This document shows, piece by piece, positions 9,625 through 18,256 of a stretch of 46,004 nt of DNA (positions are counted from its first letter, which is position 1; every line of letters begins with the position of its first letter). The stretch spans positions 1 through 46,004 of the forward strand of contig JAFGXD010000190.1 of assembly GCA_016936815.1 (NCBI GenBank). The letters are read 5' to 3'. This DNA is from Bacteroidales bacterium (GTDB taxonomy: Bacteria; Bacteroidota; Bacteroidia; Bacteroidales; GWF2-38-335). Below the pieces are notes generated by a model that was not told the origin of the DNA, ran no database searches, and saw nothing but the letters and a program-made list of their open reading frames with translations. Both the position numbers and the translations under genes were made by a program.

Positions 9625-10407
9625 TTAATTTCCTGAAATTTTCAAATTCCCGTTTTCAATAATCAAGTCGAATTCTTTCTCACTAACTTTTTCAACCAAT
9701 TCATAATTTTCGTCTTCATCGGTTTCTTCCTGATAATTATAGTAAGTTCCTGTTCCTGAGGATTCTATTGAGCAATACACCAATCTGTGCATTCCAACAG
9801 GAGCATCGCCTGCCGCCATTTGTTCTGCAAGTAGGGTTGAATTTGAGATATTGCCATTATATACTAAAGTTCCGAATATTTGCAATCCGGCGAAAAAAGG
9901 ACAAGCTTCATATGAAGAGAAGTTTGTCATCCAAATTAATAGCATTGTATTTCTATTAATTTCCAGTTTGCCTAAAAAATAAGCATCGCCATATTTTACC
10001 ATGCCAATATCAATAGTTGCCAGATATTTTTCGTACAATTTATTGATTTTGAGAGAATCAACTAAATAAAAGCAATCTAGTCCCCATTGAGCATTTTGGT
10101 TTATTTCGTGTTCCAGAATATTTTTGGCAAGTATTTTTACATCTTTGGTTTTAAGCTCTATACCGGAGGCCGATTCGCCGGCTCCGTTTAAAAATAAGGA
10201 ATCTATTTTTAGGGGTAATTCGAAATTTACACCTTCCATTTCAAGAAAATCTATAATTTCTTCCGAATAGACTATTTCCATAGAGCTATCTGAAATAATT
10301 TTGTTGTCTTTTAAATTCTCATTAGCATCATTATTCTTTTTTTCGGAGCATGAAAAAAAGAAAAGAGAACCAAAAATTAGCATACTAAGAAAGAGATTTG
10401 TTCTCAT
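9625..10407 (-). CDS. Lipoprotein of unknown function
   Basis: A 260-aa protein with a lipoprotein signal: a hydrophobic stretch of about 15 residues ending in FFFSCSEKK, with lipidation predicted at C20, followed by an Asn/Asp/Lys-rich tether. The remainder is soluble and has no motif I recognise. It contains two or three further cysteines (in LDCFYL, EACPFF and LVYCSIE) and a strongly acidic run (EETDEDENYE) near residue 230. It begins 20 bases after the stop of the propeller/SpoIIE sensor on the same strand, so the two are probably co-transcribed. A role as an envelope accessory or target of that sensor is only a guess. The lipoprotein call is firm; the function is not known. Confidence 0.82.
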   Translation of the reverse strand: MRTNLFLSMLIFGSLFFFSCSEKKNNDANENLKDNKIISDSSMEIVYSEEIIDFLEMEGVNFELPLKIDSLFLNGAGESASGIELKTKDVKILAKNILEHEINQNAQWGLDCFYLVDSLKINKLYEKYLATIDIGMVKYGDAYFLGKLEINRNTMLLIWMTNFSSYEACPFFAGLQIFGTLVYNGNISNSTLLAEQMAAGDAPVGMHRLVYCSIESSGTGTYYNYQEETDEDENYELVEKVSEKEFDLIIENGNLKISGN

Positions 10408-10427
10408 ATTGTTTTTAAATTTGATAG

Positions 10428-13400
10428 TTAATTGTTTTTAAACTGAATTCCAATCACTAAAATATCATCTAGTTGTTCGAATTTGCCTTTCCAATTTTCA
10501 ATAGTTTTATCAAGAATCGTTAATTGCTCTTCGGGTTTTTGAGTATGAATTTCCTGTAAAACTTCTTTAAACTGCTTATATTTGAATTTCTTACCGCTAT
10601 CACCACCAAACTGGTCGGCATATCCATCCGAGAAAAGATACATTGTATCATTAGGTTGCAAATCAATAACATGATTTGTAAAAACCTGTTTTTTAATATG
10701 GAAACCAATAGGCATTTTGTCGGGTTTAATTTCTATAAGTTCGTTATTTCTAAAAAGATAAAGAGGATTATTAGCTCCTGCAAACTGAACCTGATTTTTA
10801 TCCCAATCAACTACCAGCAAGGCCATATCCATACCGTCTTTCGATTCGCCTTCTTTTCCTGTTTGGTGAAGCGATTCGATAACATTAAATCTAAGTTGTT
10901 CAAGAATATCGTTAGCTGAAATATCAAGATTATTGGCAACAATTTCATCAAGGAAAGCAATTCCAAGCATACTCATAAAAGCACCCGGCACTCCATGTCC
11001 GGTACAATCGGAAGCTGCAATAAATGAACGATTTTCTCTATTAGCAACCCAATAGAAATCTCCCGACACAATGTCTCTGGGTTTATAAAGAATAAAGGAA
11101 TCGGGGAATTTCTCTTTTATTTCCGATACACTTGGAAGCAAGGCAAGTTGAATATTTTTTGCATAATTAATACTATCGGTAATATCTTTATTTTTTTGTT
11201 CCACAATTTCTTTTTGTTTAACAACTTCCTGAGTTCTCTCCTTAACCTTTTGTTCAAGAATCATTTTATCTCTTTTAAGTGCTGCTTCTCTTCTTTTCAC
11301 AAAAAAATAAATAATAAGGAAAGCCAGAACGGCAATTATTGTATAGAACCACCAGGTTTGCCAGAAAGGAGGTTTTATGGTAAAAGTAAAAGTTGTTGGT
11401 TCTTCCATCCAAACGCCATCGTTGTTACAGGATCTAACTTTAAATGTGTAAGTTCCCGGGGGAAGAGCCGGATATTCGGCTTCGTTTTTCAAACGTGGTG
11501 GAGACCAATCGTTATCAAGTCCTTCAAGCATTACTTGATATTGAACTTTCTCGGGAATACTAATACTTGAAGAAAAGAATTCGAAAGTAATATGGTTTTT
11601 GTTATAAGGAAGAACCAGATTAAGTGGCAATCCGGTTACAGGATCCATTCCTTCGCAATATGGACCCCAGTCGAAATCTTTGTAATCAAGTTTTATTTTA
11701 TTAATTCTTGTTATTGGTTTTATTTTATTAATAACATCGTGAGCAGGGTCGTAAACAGTAACGCCTTTAACAGTTCCAAACCACAATCTGCCGGCTTTAT
11801 CTCGGTAGCAGGCATTTAAGTTACATTCTTGTCCAATAAAACCTTCAAGATTTCCAAGATGCCTTATTTCTAATGTTCCGGTTTTAAAATAATTTTTAGT
11901 ATTAATAACATCTAAACCTTTTGGAGTACCAACAAATAGGTTTTGATTATTGTCAAAAATCAATAAATAAATATTATTGGAAGAAAGTCCGTTTGAATTA
12001 TCAATTTTCTTAAAAGATTGACCATTGTAGAAAAACACACCTTCCTTGGTTCCAAACCATAAATTACCATTATCGTCTTTTGCAACAGTAATAACCATTC
12101 CATCCACAAGGCCTTTTTCTTTGTTGAATAGTTGAATATTTTTGCGGTTATACATATAAGCACCACTGTCGGTTACAAACCATAAATTTCTATCATTATC
12201 CTCATTTATTGCAAAAACGCTTTTTGTTTCAAAAACAGGGAATTTCTTATTAAAATTTTGAAATTTATTATTTTTTATTGTTGTAATTCCTCCGGCTGTT
12301 CCAACCCATAAAACCCCATAAGAGTCTTGAAAAATTGTATTACAACCTCTATGAGAAAGTTCGGGCTCATGAATATTCCATCCGTAGGGATTACTTCCTG
12401 TTGTTGATGTATAGCTTTTTAGAGAATCGTTAAAAAGGCTAACAACGCCATTGGAAGTTGTAACCCACAAGAATCCATTTTTGGCTTCAATTATTGAAGT
12501 TACGCTACTACCAGCAATTTTAAGTAGTTTTTTTAGTTTTCCATCTTCAAAAGCATCAACATAAGTATAGGAATCGAAACTTGCTCTTCTGGAATTACTA
12601 TTTACTACCATTTTAACAAAGCCTTTGTTTTTGGCACCAACCCAGTAATTACCGTCTTTTGTTTGACAAATTGCATAAACGGAATTATTTTGTAACCCGT
12701 CTTTCTCTTCGTTGTAATTCCAAAATCTTAATCCATAAAACTGCACCAATCCCAAATCAATAGTTCCAATCCACAAATTAGATTCTTTGTCGTTATACAT
12801 TGTCCAAATGTTCTTGGCATTTCCAATTCTGTGAATAGTTGTAACAAGAACAAGCTTATTATTTATATACTTATATTTTAGAATGTTTCCTGAATATTTT
12901 GAAACCCACATATAACCATCGGCGGTAAAAACACAATCTGTAATTGTATTTACAGCATTGTCGTCGTTGTTAACAACAACTAAATGAATACTATCGCTTT
13001 TGTAATCGTAATAATTAAGGCCTTCTAATGAACCGACAAAAATTAAGTTATTCAAAGTATCTTCGCTTACACATCTAATTGAGTTAGAATAAAGACCGGA
13101 CTTATCGGAATAAGTAATAATACTTGTTTCATGTAATCTGAGTAGGCCTTTGCTATTTGTTCCAAACCAAACATCTCCTTTTTTATCTGCAAGAATAGTA
13201 AAAACGTAAGTGTTAAGTAAATTATCGCTAAATTCATTCTTTTCAACCTTGTTATTTTTAATAAAAACAACCCCTTCCTGAGTTCCGACCCATATTATGT
13301 CTCTTTTTTTATCGTATTCAAGAGCAAAAACTCTAGAGTGTGGTAAACCATCTTCAATTACAAAATTTTTAAAGGTTTTTCCATCGAAAACACTAACTCC

Positions 13401-13742
13401 GTTGTTTGTTCCAAACCAAAGCAATCCTTTATTGTCTTCTTCAATAGCATACACGTAATTACCTACAAGTCCATCGGAAACGGTATAAGGATGAAATTTT
13501 TTTCCATCGTAAGCTGCTATACCCTCGCCGTTAGTACCTATCCACATTATGCCATATTTATCCTGATGAAGAGAAAGAATTTGTGATTGAGGTAAGCCTT
13601 CTTCTACGTTAAATTCTTTGTATACGTAGGTTTGTGCAAAAATATTGGTGCTATTAAAAAGAAAGAAAAAGATAAGCAGCAGCAAAGTTTTTCCATTATT
13701 ATTGGATAAGAGGTATCTGATGACTTTTGAATATTGTAACAT
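10428..13742 (-). CDS. Two-component-type beta-propeller sensor with SpoIIE/PP2C phosphatase output
   Basis: A 1104-aa inner-membrane sensor. After an N-terminal hydrophobic signal (about 18-37, ending IFAQ) comes a long run of propeller repeats with recurring WIGT/WFGT and GLSSN-like motifs up to about residue 700. Then come a Y_Y_Y immunoglobulin-like domain (about 720-795, with YQVMLEGLDNDWSPP and LPPGTYTFKVRS), one membrane helix (about 798-820), a charged coiled coil and a PP2C/SpoIIE phosphatase (about 870-1104). The phosphatase has the expected acidic metal ligands in SGDFYW, DCTGHGVPG, DGMD and DDILV. Homologues of the N-terminal half are periplasmic, often sugar-sensing, domains of hybrid kinases; here the kinase is replaced by a Ser/Thr phosphatase, suggesting partner-switch control of an anti-sigma-type target (inference). 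No anti-anti-sigma factor is nearby. An unknown lipoprotein gene follows after 20 bases. Confidence 0.9.
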   Translation of the reverse strand: MLQYSKVIRYLLSNNNGKTLLLLIFFFLFNSTNIFAQTYVYKEFNVEEGLPQSQILSLHQDKYGIMWIGTNGEGIAAYDGKKFHPYTVSDGLVGNYVYAIEEDNKGLLWFGTNNGVSVFDGKTFKNFVIEDGLPHSRVFALEYDKKRDIIWVGTQEGVVFIKNNKVEKNEFSDNLLNTYVFTILADKKGDVWFGTNSKGLLRLHETSIITYSDKSGLYSNSIRCVSEDTLNNLIFVGSLEGLNYYDYKSDSIHLVVVNNDDNAVNTITDCVFTADGYMWVSKYSGNILKYKYINNKLVLVTTIHRIGNAKNIWTMYNDKESNLWIGTIDLGLVQFYGLRFWNYNEEKDGLQNNSVYAICQTKDGNYWVGAKNKGFVKMVVNSNSRRASFDSYTYVDAFEDGKLKKLLKIAGSSVTSIIEAKNGFLWVTTSNGVVSLFNDSLKSYTSTTGSNPYGWNIHEPELSHRGCNTIFQDSYGVLWVGTAGGITTIKNNKFQNFNKKFPVFETKSVFAINEDNDRNLWFVTDSGAYMYNRKNIQLFNKEKGLVDGMVITVAKDDNGNLWFGTKEGVFFYNGQSFKKIDNSNGLSSNNIYLLIFDNNQNLFVGTPKGLDVINTKNYFKTGTLEIRHLGNLEGFIGQECNLNACYRDKAGRLWFGTVKGVTVYDPAHDVINKIKPITRINKIKLDYKDFDWGPYCEGMDPVTGLPLNLVLPYNKNHITFEFFSSSISIPEKVQYQVMLEGLDNDWSPPRLKNEAEYPALPPGTYTFKVRSCNNDGVWMEEPTTFTFTIKPPFWQTWWFYTIIAVLAFLIIYFFVKRREAALKRDKMILEQKVKERTQEVVKQKEIVEQKNKDITDSINYAKNIQLALLPSVSEIKEKFPDSFILYKPRDIVSGDFYWVANRENRSFIAASDCTGHGVPGAFMSMLGIAFLDEIVANNLDISANDILEQLRFNVIESLHQTGKEGESKDGMDMALLVVDWDKNQVQFAGANNPLYLFRNNELIEIKPDKMPIGFHIKKQVFTNHVIDLQPNDTMYLFSDGYADQFGGDSGKKFKYKQFKEVLQEIHTQKPEEQLTILDKTIENWKGKFEQLDDILVIGIQFKNN

Positions 13743-13800
13743 ACAAAAATATTATCCAATAAAAATAGAAAAAAAATATGCAGAATAGAAAAAAAACAAA

Positions 13801-13828
13801 AAAAAAGTCCGGAATTCCGGACTTTTTT
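13801..13828 (-). terminator. Rho-independent terminator after the SurA-like gene
   Basis: A perfect 12-bp stem (AAAAAAGTCCGG with CCGGACTTTTTT) closes a four-base AATT loop, with A and T runs on both sides. It directly abuts the stop codon of the isomerase gene at 13829 and lies before the propeller gene, whose ATG is at 13742. Being symmetrical it could act on both strands; nothing on the plus strand needs it. Confidence 0.88.
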
Positions 13829-16033
13829 TTAATAATATTTTATTCTATTATCTTGAATATTTGCTGCTTCTTCAATAAACTTTATCAGATTGTTGGTAAT
13901 AACTCTTTGGGCGTTTGATTTAAGAGTTGCTTTTTGTTCATCGGCATTGGCAATATCGTTAGTTTTTTTCTCTATAACCTCAACAAAATAAATAGTATTA
14001 CCGCTAATAATTGGTTTAGAAACCTTATTTGGCTCTAGTTTTAGAACATGTGCCAATAATATTGCATCAGAGGGTAAACCCTGCATTCTTAAGTCTGCAA
14101 AATTTGCTTCCGGAATACTCATAATGATTGCTGAATCGAGAATGGCAGAAATTTCTTCCATCGATTTGCCGGCAACTTTAGCTTGCAATTCTTTAGACCT
14201 TAATTCGGTTTTCTTCTTTAGTTTAGCTCCATATTCCAATTCGGCTATATTTAATTCCGACATTTTTTTAGGCCCTTTTGTTTCTTTAGTAACAAGTTTT
14301 GCTACAACACACCTGTCTTTTAGTAGAAAAACTCCTGAAACTTTTCCCGGAGTAGCTTCGTTAAATGCCCATCTAATGATATCTCTTGGGCTATTTCTAC
14401 CTTCTTCTAACTGAGGAATAGTTCTGTTTTGTTCGAATAACTTTGCATATCGTTTTTGAAGACCTTCTTCCTCAATAGCTTTTTCAAATTTCTCTTTTGA
14501 ATTATTTGTGCTTGCAAACTTGTTTGCCTGTTGGAAAACCTTTTCAATAGTTTCTGTATGAGGGATAACCTCTTTTACCAAAATAGCAGGTAAAACCTTT
14601 TTAACCGGTATTCCTTTGTCTGTAATTTGAACTATATGAATTCCTAGTGGTGAGCCTGCAAGATAAAATTCTCCTTTTTCTTTCAGAAAGGCTGAATCTA
14701 TCATTTGTTTCATATAGGTGAAATCGTTATTCAAGCTCATTGCCAAAGCAGGAATTGATTTAGTGTTAAACCAACCCAAATCTCCGCCACTCATTTTAGT
14801 AAAATCGTCTTTAGAATGCAAAAGAGCTTGCTGCATAAATTCAGCCTCGTTAGCCTTCAAAAGTTTCATTAAACTATCTGCCATATAAAATGTTTTTTGC
14901 TGGTCGCCTTCGTTAATAACAATATGACGAGCTCTAACAGTATCGGGCATATCTCTTAAGTCGCTAATTTTCGCTAGTTTATATGCATTATTTTCCAAAT
15001 ATGGCCCCATAACATCGCCTTTTTTTCCTGAAAACATAAAAGTGTCGAGGTTATATGGAAGTTCGCCTTGCTTGTAATATACGCCTTCAAACTTAAATTC
15101 ATCTGAGTTGTATGAATTTACTTCTTCGGCATCGTTTAAAGAATTTTTGAAATATTCTTTTCGTTTTTCAATTGCCTCAATAGACATATTGTGGTCGCTT
15201 TCGGTAGGAATAATATCGAATACTACATAATCAATTTCTGCTTCATTATACATTCTGTAGTAGTTGTTTTTATTTTCCTCATAATAGGCTTTAACTTCAG
15301 CATCTGTTACCTGAATTTGGTCAACTGTATCAACAATTTTAACATATTCTCTAATAACTCTGAAACTTACCGAATTATTTTTTTCGTCAATTGCACGTTT
15401 TACCTCAAGGCTTGTTGGATAGGAACCTTTAGCAACCAAATCGAAATATTTTTCAATTTTCCTGCTTTCAGTAATTTGTTCGGTAACATAAAAGAATCTT
15501 TGTTTTGCATCTTCCTGGGTACTTTTTGCCTGATCTTCTGTTTGTTCTTCCTTAATAAAATTAATGTATTGCACCATCAATTCAGCATCAAAATCATCGG
15601 GACCAGTTTTGTTTTCTTTGTTTGGATTAGAAAAGAACTGTCTAATAATTGGGTGAGGGTTGGTAACAGAAAAGTATGAATTTAATTCAGGACTTGATAC
15701 TAAAATTCCCAAGTCTTCAAAACTTGCTTTAAAAAGATAATCTCTTATCATTCTATCCCATTCCTCGTCGCGAATTTCGTCTCTTCTTTCAGAGCTAATA
15801 TCTTCATTACTGAATAGTTTGGCAATTTCTTCTGCCTTGCTAACTCTTTCATCGAATTCAATTCTTTCAATTTCGTTATCGTACACAACGGCTACAATTT
15901 GTTTTTCAGGGCCGCCAAAAAAAGCTTGACCGGAGCTTAAAAAGTCGCCAAGGATAAAAGAAAGCATTGCTAATCCAATTACAACAGCCAGAAGTAGTCC
16001 GGCTCGTTTTCTTAAAGTTTCAAAAGTACCCAT
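13829..16033 (-). CDS. SurA/PpiD-like periplasmic peptidyl-prolyl isomerase
   Basis: A 734-aa membrane-anchored folding factor. The N-terminus (MGTFETLRKRAGLLLAVVIG) is a short cytosolic piece then one membrane helix (about 11-31), the PpiD layout. A SurA-type N-terminal chaperone domain follows (about 40-350, helical and charged). A parvulin domain begins near residue 362 with R-A-R-H-I-V (H370) and includes GGDLGWF and GIHIVQIT (to about 470). The rest is a second helical/parvulin-like region. Family members assist folding of exported and outer membrane proteins. It is the last gene of the coaX-to-isomerase series, 179 AT-rich bases after the CNNM gene, and a strong terminator lies immediately after its stop. 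A possible -7-like box (TATATTCG, one mismatch, complement of 16082-16089) suggests it may also have its own promoter. Confidence 0.9.
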   Translation of the reverse strand: MGTFETLRKRAGLLLAVVIGLAMLSFILGDFLSSGQAFFGGPEKQIVAVVYDNEIERIEFDERVSKAEEIAKLFSNEDISSERRDEIRDEEWDRMIRDYLFKASFEDLGILVSSPELNSYFSVTNPHPIIRQFFSNPNKENKTGPDDFDAELMVQYINFIKEEQTEDQAKSTQEDAKQRFFYVTEQITESRKIEKYFDLVAKGSYPTSLEVKRAIDEKNNSVSFRVIREYVKIVDTVDQIQVTDAEVKAYYEENKNNYYRMYNEAEIDYVVFDIIPTESDHNMSIEAIEKRKEYFKNSLNDAEEVNSYNSDEFKFEGVYYKQGELPYNLDTFMFSGKKGDVMGPYLENNAYKLAKISDLRDMPDTVRARHIVINEGDQQKTFYMADSLMKLLKANEAEFMQQALLHSKDDFTKMSGGDLGWFNTKSIPALAMSLNNDFTYMKQMIDSAFLKEKGEFYLAGSPLGIHIVQITDKGIPVKKVLPAILVKEVIPHTETIEKVFQQANKFASTNNSKEKFEKAIEEEGLQKRYAKLFEQNRTIPQLEEGRNSPRDIIRWAFNEATPGKVSGVFLLKDRCVVAKLVTKETKGPKKMSELNIAELEYGAKLKKKTELRSKELQAKVAGKSMEEISAILDSAIIMSIPEANFADLRMQGLPSDAILLAHVLKLEPNKVSKPIISGNTIYFVEVIEKKTNDIANADEQKATLKSNAQRVITNNLIKFIEEAANIQDNRIKYY

Positions 16034-16212
16034 AAAATATCTAAATAATTATTGTCAAAAATCTTAAAAAAAATGAAGCCACGAATATAGTAAAAATTGA
16101 AGTTTTATTAGTTGTTTTCTGTAAATTATTTATTGATGTTATATAATATTGATAATTAATATCTTAATTATATGCTGCTTATTAATATTGTGTAAATGTA
16201 TATTAGTAAAAA

Positions 16213-17469
16213 TCAATTATCAACAATCTCAAGTTCAACTAATTCAATTCTTGTACTTGAAACCGACTTAATTACAAATTTAAAAGGTGGTATTTCAATA
16301 GTTTGATTGATGTCGGGTATATTTTCTGTCTGATTAATAATAAATCCTGCCAGAGTTTCGTAATCGTAGGAATCAGGAATTTGCAAATCGTATTTTTCAT
16401 TCAGATAATCAATTTCATGTCGCCCCGAGAAAATGAATTTATTTTCTTCCACTTTAATTTCTTCAAGTTCAGGTATATCGTATTCATCATCGATTTCTCC
16501 AAAGATTTCCTCCATAATATCCTCTATGGTAACAATACCTGAAGTGCCACCAAATTCGTCAACCACAAGAGCAATGCTTTTACGTTGCTGAATGAAAATT
16601 GAAAGTAATTTATTGGCTGTCATTGTTTCGGGTACAATAGGAATAGTTCTAAGAATATTTCTTATTGATTTGGGATTCTTAAATAATTCAGAAGAATGTA
16701 CATAGCCAATAATATTGTCGATAGATTCCTTATATATTAGTATTTTAGAGATTCCGGATTCTACGAAAGTATTTTTTAAAATATCCATTTCGGTGTTTAG
16801 TTCCTGAGCAATAATTTCATTTCTTGGCACCATGCATTCGCGAAGTTTAATATCTGAAAAATCGAGTGCATTCTGAAAAATTTTCAGTTCATGGTCAACC
16901 TCACTATTATCGCTACCCGACTGTGATTCAGAGATAAGGTCGTCGAGGTCGACTTTTCCAAAAACTGTTTTTTTCTTATCATCATAAGAAGGAGTATTGA
17001 AAACCCTTTTTAGAATTTTATCGGAAAGAAAAATTGTAAAAACAGTAAAAGGGTAAAAAATGATGTAAAAAATGAAAACAGGGATACTAAAGAACTTGAG
17101 TGCAGCATTAGGATTAATTCTAAATAAAGTTTTTGGAAGAAATTCGGCAGTTAGTAATATTATTAATGTAGATATTAGTGTCTGAATAAGCAAAACCCAG
17201 ATATCTTCGGTAGTAAAATGAAGAATAACAGGCGTTAATGCAATAGCCATACAAATACCATAAATAACAAGAGAAATATTATTTCCAATTAGCATTGTAG
17301 CAATATACTGAGCAGGTTTAGCAGTTACAATTCCTATTATTCTTGAATTCAAATTCCCCGCCTGTTTTTCCATTTCAAGCCTCAAGCGGTTTGATGTAAC
17401 AAAAGCTATTTCCATTCCCGAAAAAAATGCGGAAAAAACCAGAGTTAATATTATGTAGAAAGTAAGCAA
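16213..17469 (-). CDS. CNNM/CorC-family (DUF21-CBS-HlyC) membrane protein
   Basis: A 418-aa inner-membrane protein of the HlyC/CorC family, members of which move or regulate divalent cations such as Mg2+. DUF21/CNNM domain about 1-190 with several hydrophobic helices (FFSGMEIAFVTSNRLRLEME, then MLIGNNISLVIYGI), a CBS pair about 200-325 (MVPRNEI opening the first, VVDEFGGTSGIVTIEDI in the second) and a C-terminal CorC/HlyC domain about 335-415. The start is a TTG, two bases after the stop of the 66-aa gene. The next ATG is residue 19, inside the first helix and within the conserved family sequence, so TTG is preferred. In Bacteroidota the gliding gene gldE is a related paralogue; this copy, by its neighbours, belongs to the LptC cluster instead. 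Transport specificity cannot be read from the sequence. Confidence 0.9.
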   Translation of the reverse strand: MLTFYIILTLVFSAFFSGMEIAFVTSNRLRLEMEKQAGNLNSRIIGIVTAKPAQYIATMLIGNNISLVIYGICMAIALTPVILHFTTEDIWVLLIQTLISTLIILLTAEFLPKTLFRINPNAALKFFSIPVFIFYIIFYPFTVFTIFLSDKILKRVFNTPSYDDKKKTVFGKVDLDDLISESQSGSDNSEVDHELKIFQNALDFSDIKLRECMVPRNEIIAQELNTEMDILKNTFVESGISKILIYKESIDNIIGYVHSSELFKNPKSIRNILRTIPIVPETMTANKLLSIFIQQRKSIALVVDEFGGTSGIVTIEDIMEEIFGEIDDEYDIPELEEIKVEENKFIFSGRHEIDYLNEKYDLQIPDSYDYETLAGFIINQTENIPDINQTIEIPPFKFVIKSVSSTRIELVELEIVDN

Positions 17470-17471
17470 AA

Positions 17472-17672
17472 TTATTTTTCGTTGTTCTTATTAAAATGTT
17501 TTCTTGTATATCTGCGATATGTAAACATTAAAAATGCAATGAAGGTCATTATAAACCACACATAACTTTCTTCCATTCCTTTATTATTGGTTTCATAAAA
17601 ACCTGTAATAAGGCTCAATATGGCCAAAGCCAGCCAGATATACTCTATTCCTGTAGCAATTTTTTTATTCAT
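17472..17672 (-). CDS. 66-aa membrane protein between LptC and the CNNM protein
   Basis: A small protein with two predicted membrane helices (about 9-27 and 38-51) joined by a polar loop (YETNNKGMEESYV) and ending in a basic tail (RRYTRKHFNKNNEK). I recognise no family motif. It is clearly a gene: it starts with ATG two bases after the lptC stop and ends two bases before the TTG of the CNNM gene, so the three are probably translationally coupled. The position suggests a helper of one of its neighbours, for example an accessory subunit of the CNNM protein (inference only). Confidence 0.82.
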   Translation of the reverse strand: MNKKIATGIEYIWLALAILSLITGFYETNNKGMEESYVWFIMTFIAFLMFTYRRYTRKHFNKNNEK

Positions 17673-17674
17673 TT

Positions 17675-18256
17675 TTATTCCTTATCAATTGATAAGTCTC
17701 CTTTAATTTTAAGAATTTTATACTGTGTGAGATTTTGATTAGCTTCAAGACCATTACCCCAAATAACCTCTTGATTTGTGGTAATTCTAACAAATTTATT
17801 TGAATAAATTTTTTCCTTTTGCTGATCCCAAATAAGCAATTCTGTATTTAGTTTCATGCTGTCGGTATAATTATTAACAACCACATCATCTCTGGCTTCC
17901 CAAACGTTTTGTTTTGTTTTCCATTTTGCGTAACCGGCTGTTATTCTCGATTCTATTTCTAAAGTTTTGCCATAAAATAGAACATCAATTCCTTCAGGAA
18001 ATTCCACATAGGGTTCTTTTTCGTTATCGAAAGCTAAAAGTTTGGGAGCTTTTAGTTTTAGTTTAACTACACCCGAATCGGAGTAAATAGTTTCTATTGA
18101 ATCGGCTGATTGGTTTGGATATTTAACATTGCTGCCCAAAATAGCGTCAACTTTTTCGATGTCGTTCTTACAGGCAACAAAAAACAATGTGACCCCTAAT
18201 AGGGTCACAATGAAAAAATTGTTTTTATTTTTTTTGGAGAATTTTTTAATTCTCAT
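17675..18256 (-). CDS. lptC: LptC-like LPS export protein, lipoprotein form
   Basis: A 193-aa protein with an N-terminal basic region, hydrophobic segment and lipobox (LFFVACKN, C29). The rest has the LptC/OstA-like beta pattern, including the characteristic IYSDSGVVKLKLKAP strand near residue 60, the EPYVEFPEGIDVLFY stretch and a late VRITTNQEVIWGNGLEANQ segment. LptC links the inner-membrane LPS ABC transporter to the periplasmic bridge that delivers lipopolysaccharide to the outer membrane. Most proteobacterial LptC proteins carry a plain membrane anchor; this one appears lipid-anchored, as often seen in Bacteroidota. It overlaps the upstream TPR gene by 11 bases. A hairpin (GTGACCC with GGGTCAC, 18189-18208) falls within the signal-peptide codons and could affect translation. 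Confidence 0.88.
   Translation of the reverse strand: MRIKKFSKKNKNNFFIVTLLGVTLFFVACKNDIEKVDAILGSNVKYPNQSADSIETIYSDSGVVKLKLKAPKLLAFDNEKEPYVEFPEGIDVLFYGKTLEIESRITAGYAKWKTKQNVWEARDDVVVNNYTDSMKLNTELLIWDQQKEKIYSNKFVRITTNQEVIWGNGLEANQNLTQYKILKIKGDLSIDKE
18189..18208. repeat. hairpin inside the lptC signal-peptide codons
   Basis: GTGACCC, a six-base loop and GGGTCAC form a perfect 7-bp stem within codons about 17-23 of lptC. It is more stable than most local structure in this AT-rich DNA. It could slow translation while the signal is recognised, or simply reflect codons for the V-T-L-L-G-V-T stretch. Confidence 0.4.

Noticed and set aside
11148-11570. 140-aa open frame antisense to the propeller/SpoIIE gene
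   Set aside because: Shadow of the Y_Y_Y and membrane part of the sensor; no independent evidence.
13744-13751. TATTTTTG on the minus strand as the promoter of the propeller gene
   Set aside because: It ends one base before the ATG, so transcription would begin inside the coding region; probably a chance match.
15191-15679. 162-aa open frame antisense to the SurA-like gene
   Set aside because: It lies wholly inside a well-supported gene on the other strand. Its Phe/Ile/Asn-rich composition is what reverse reading of AT-rich Lys/Glu/Asn codons gives.
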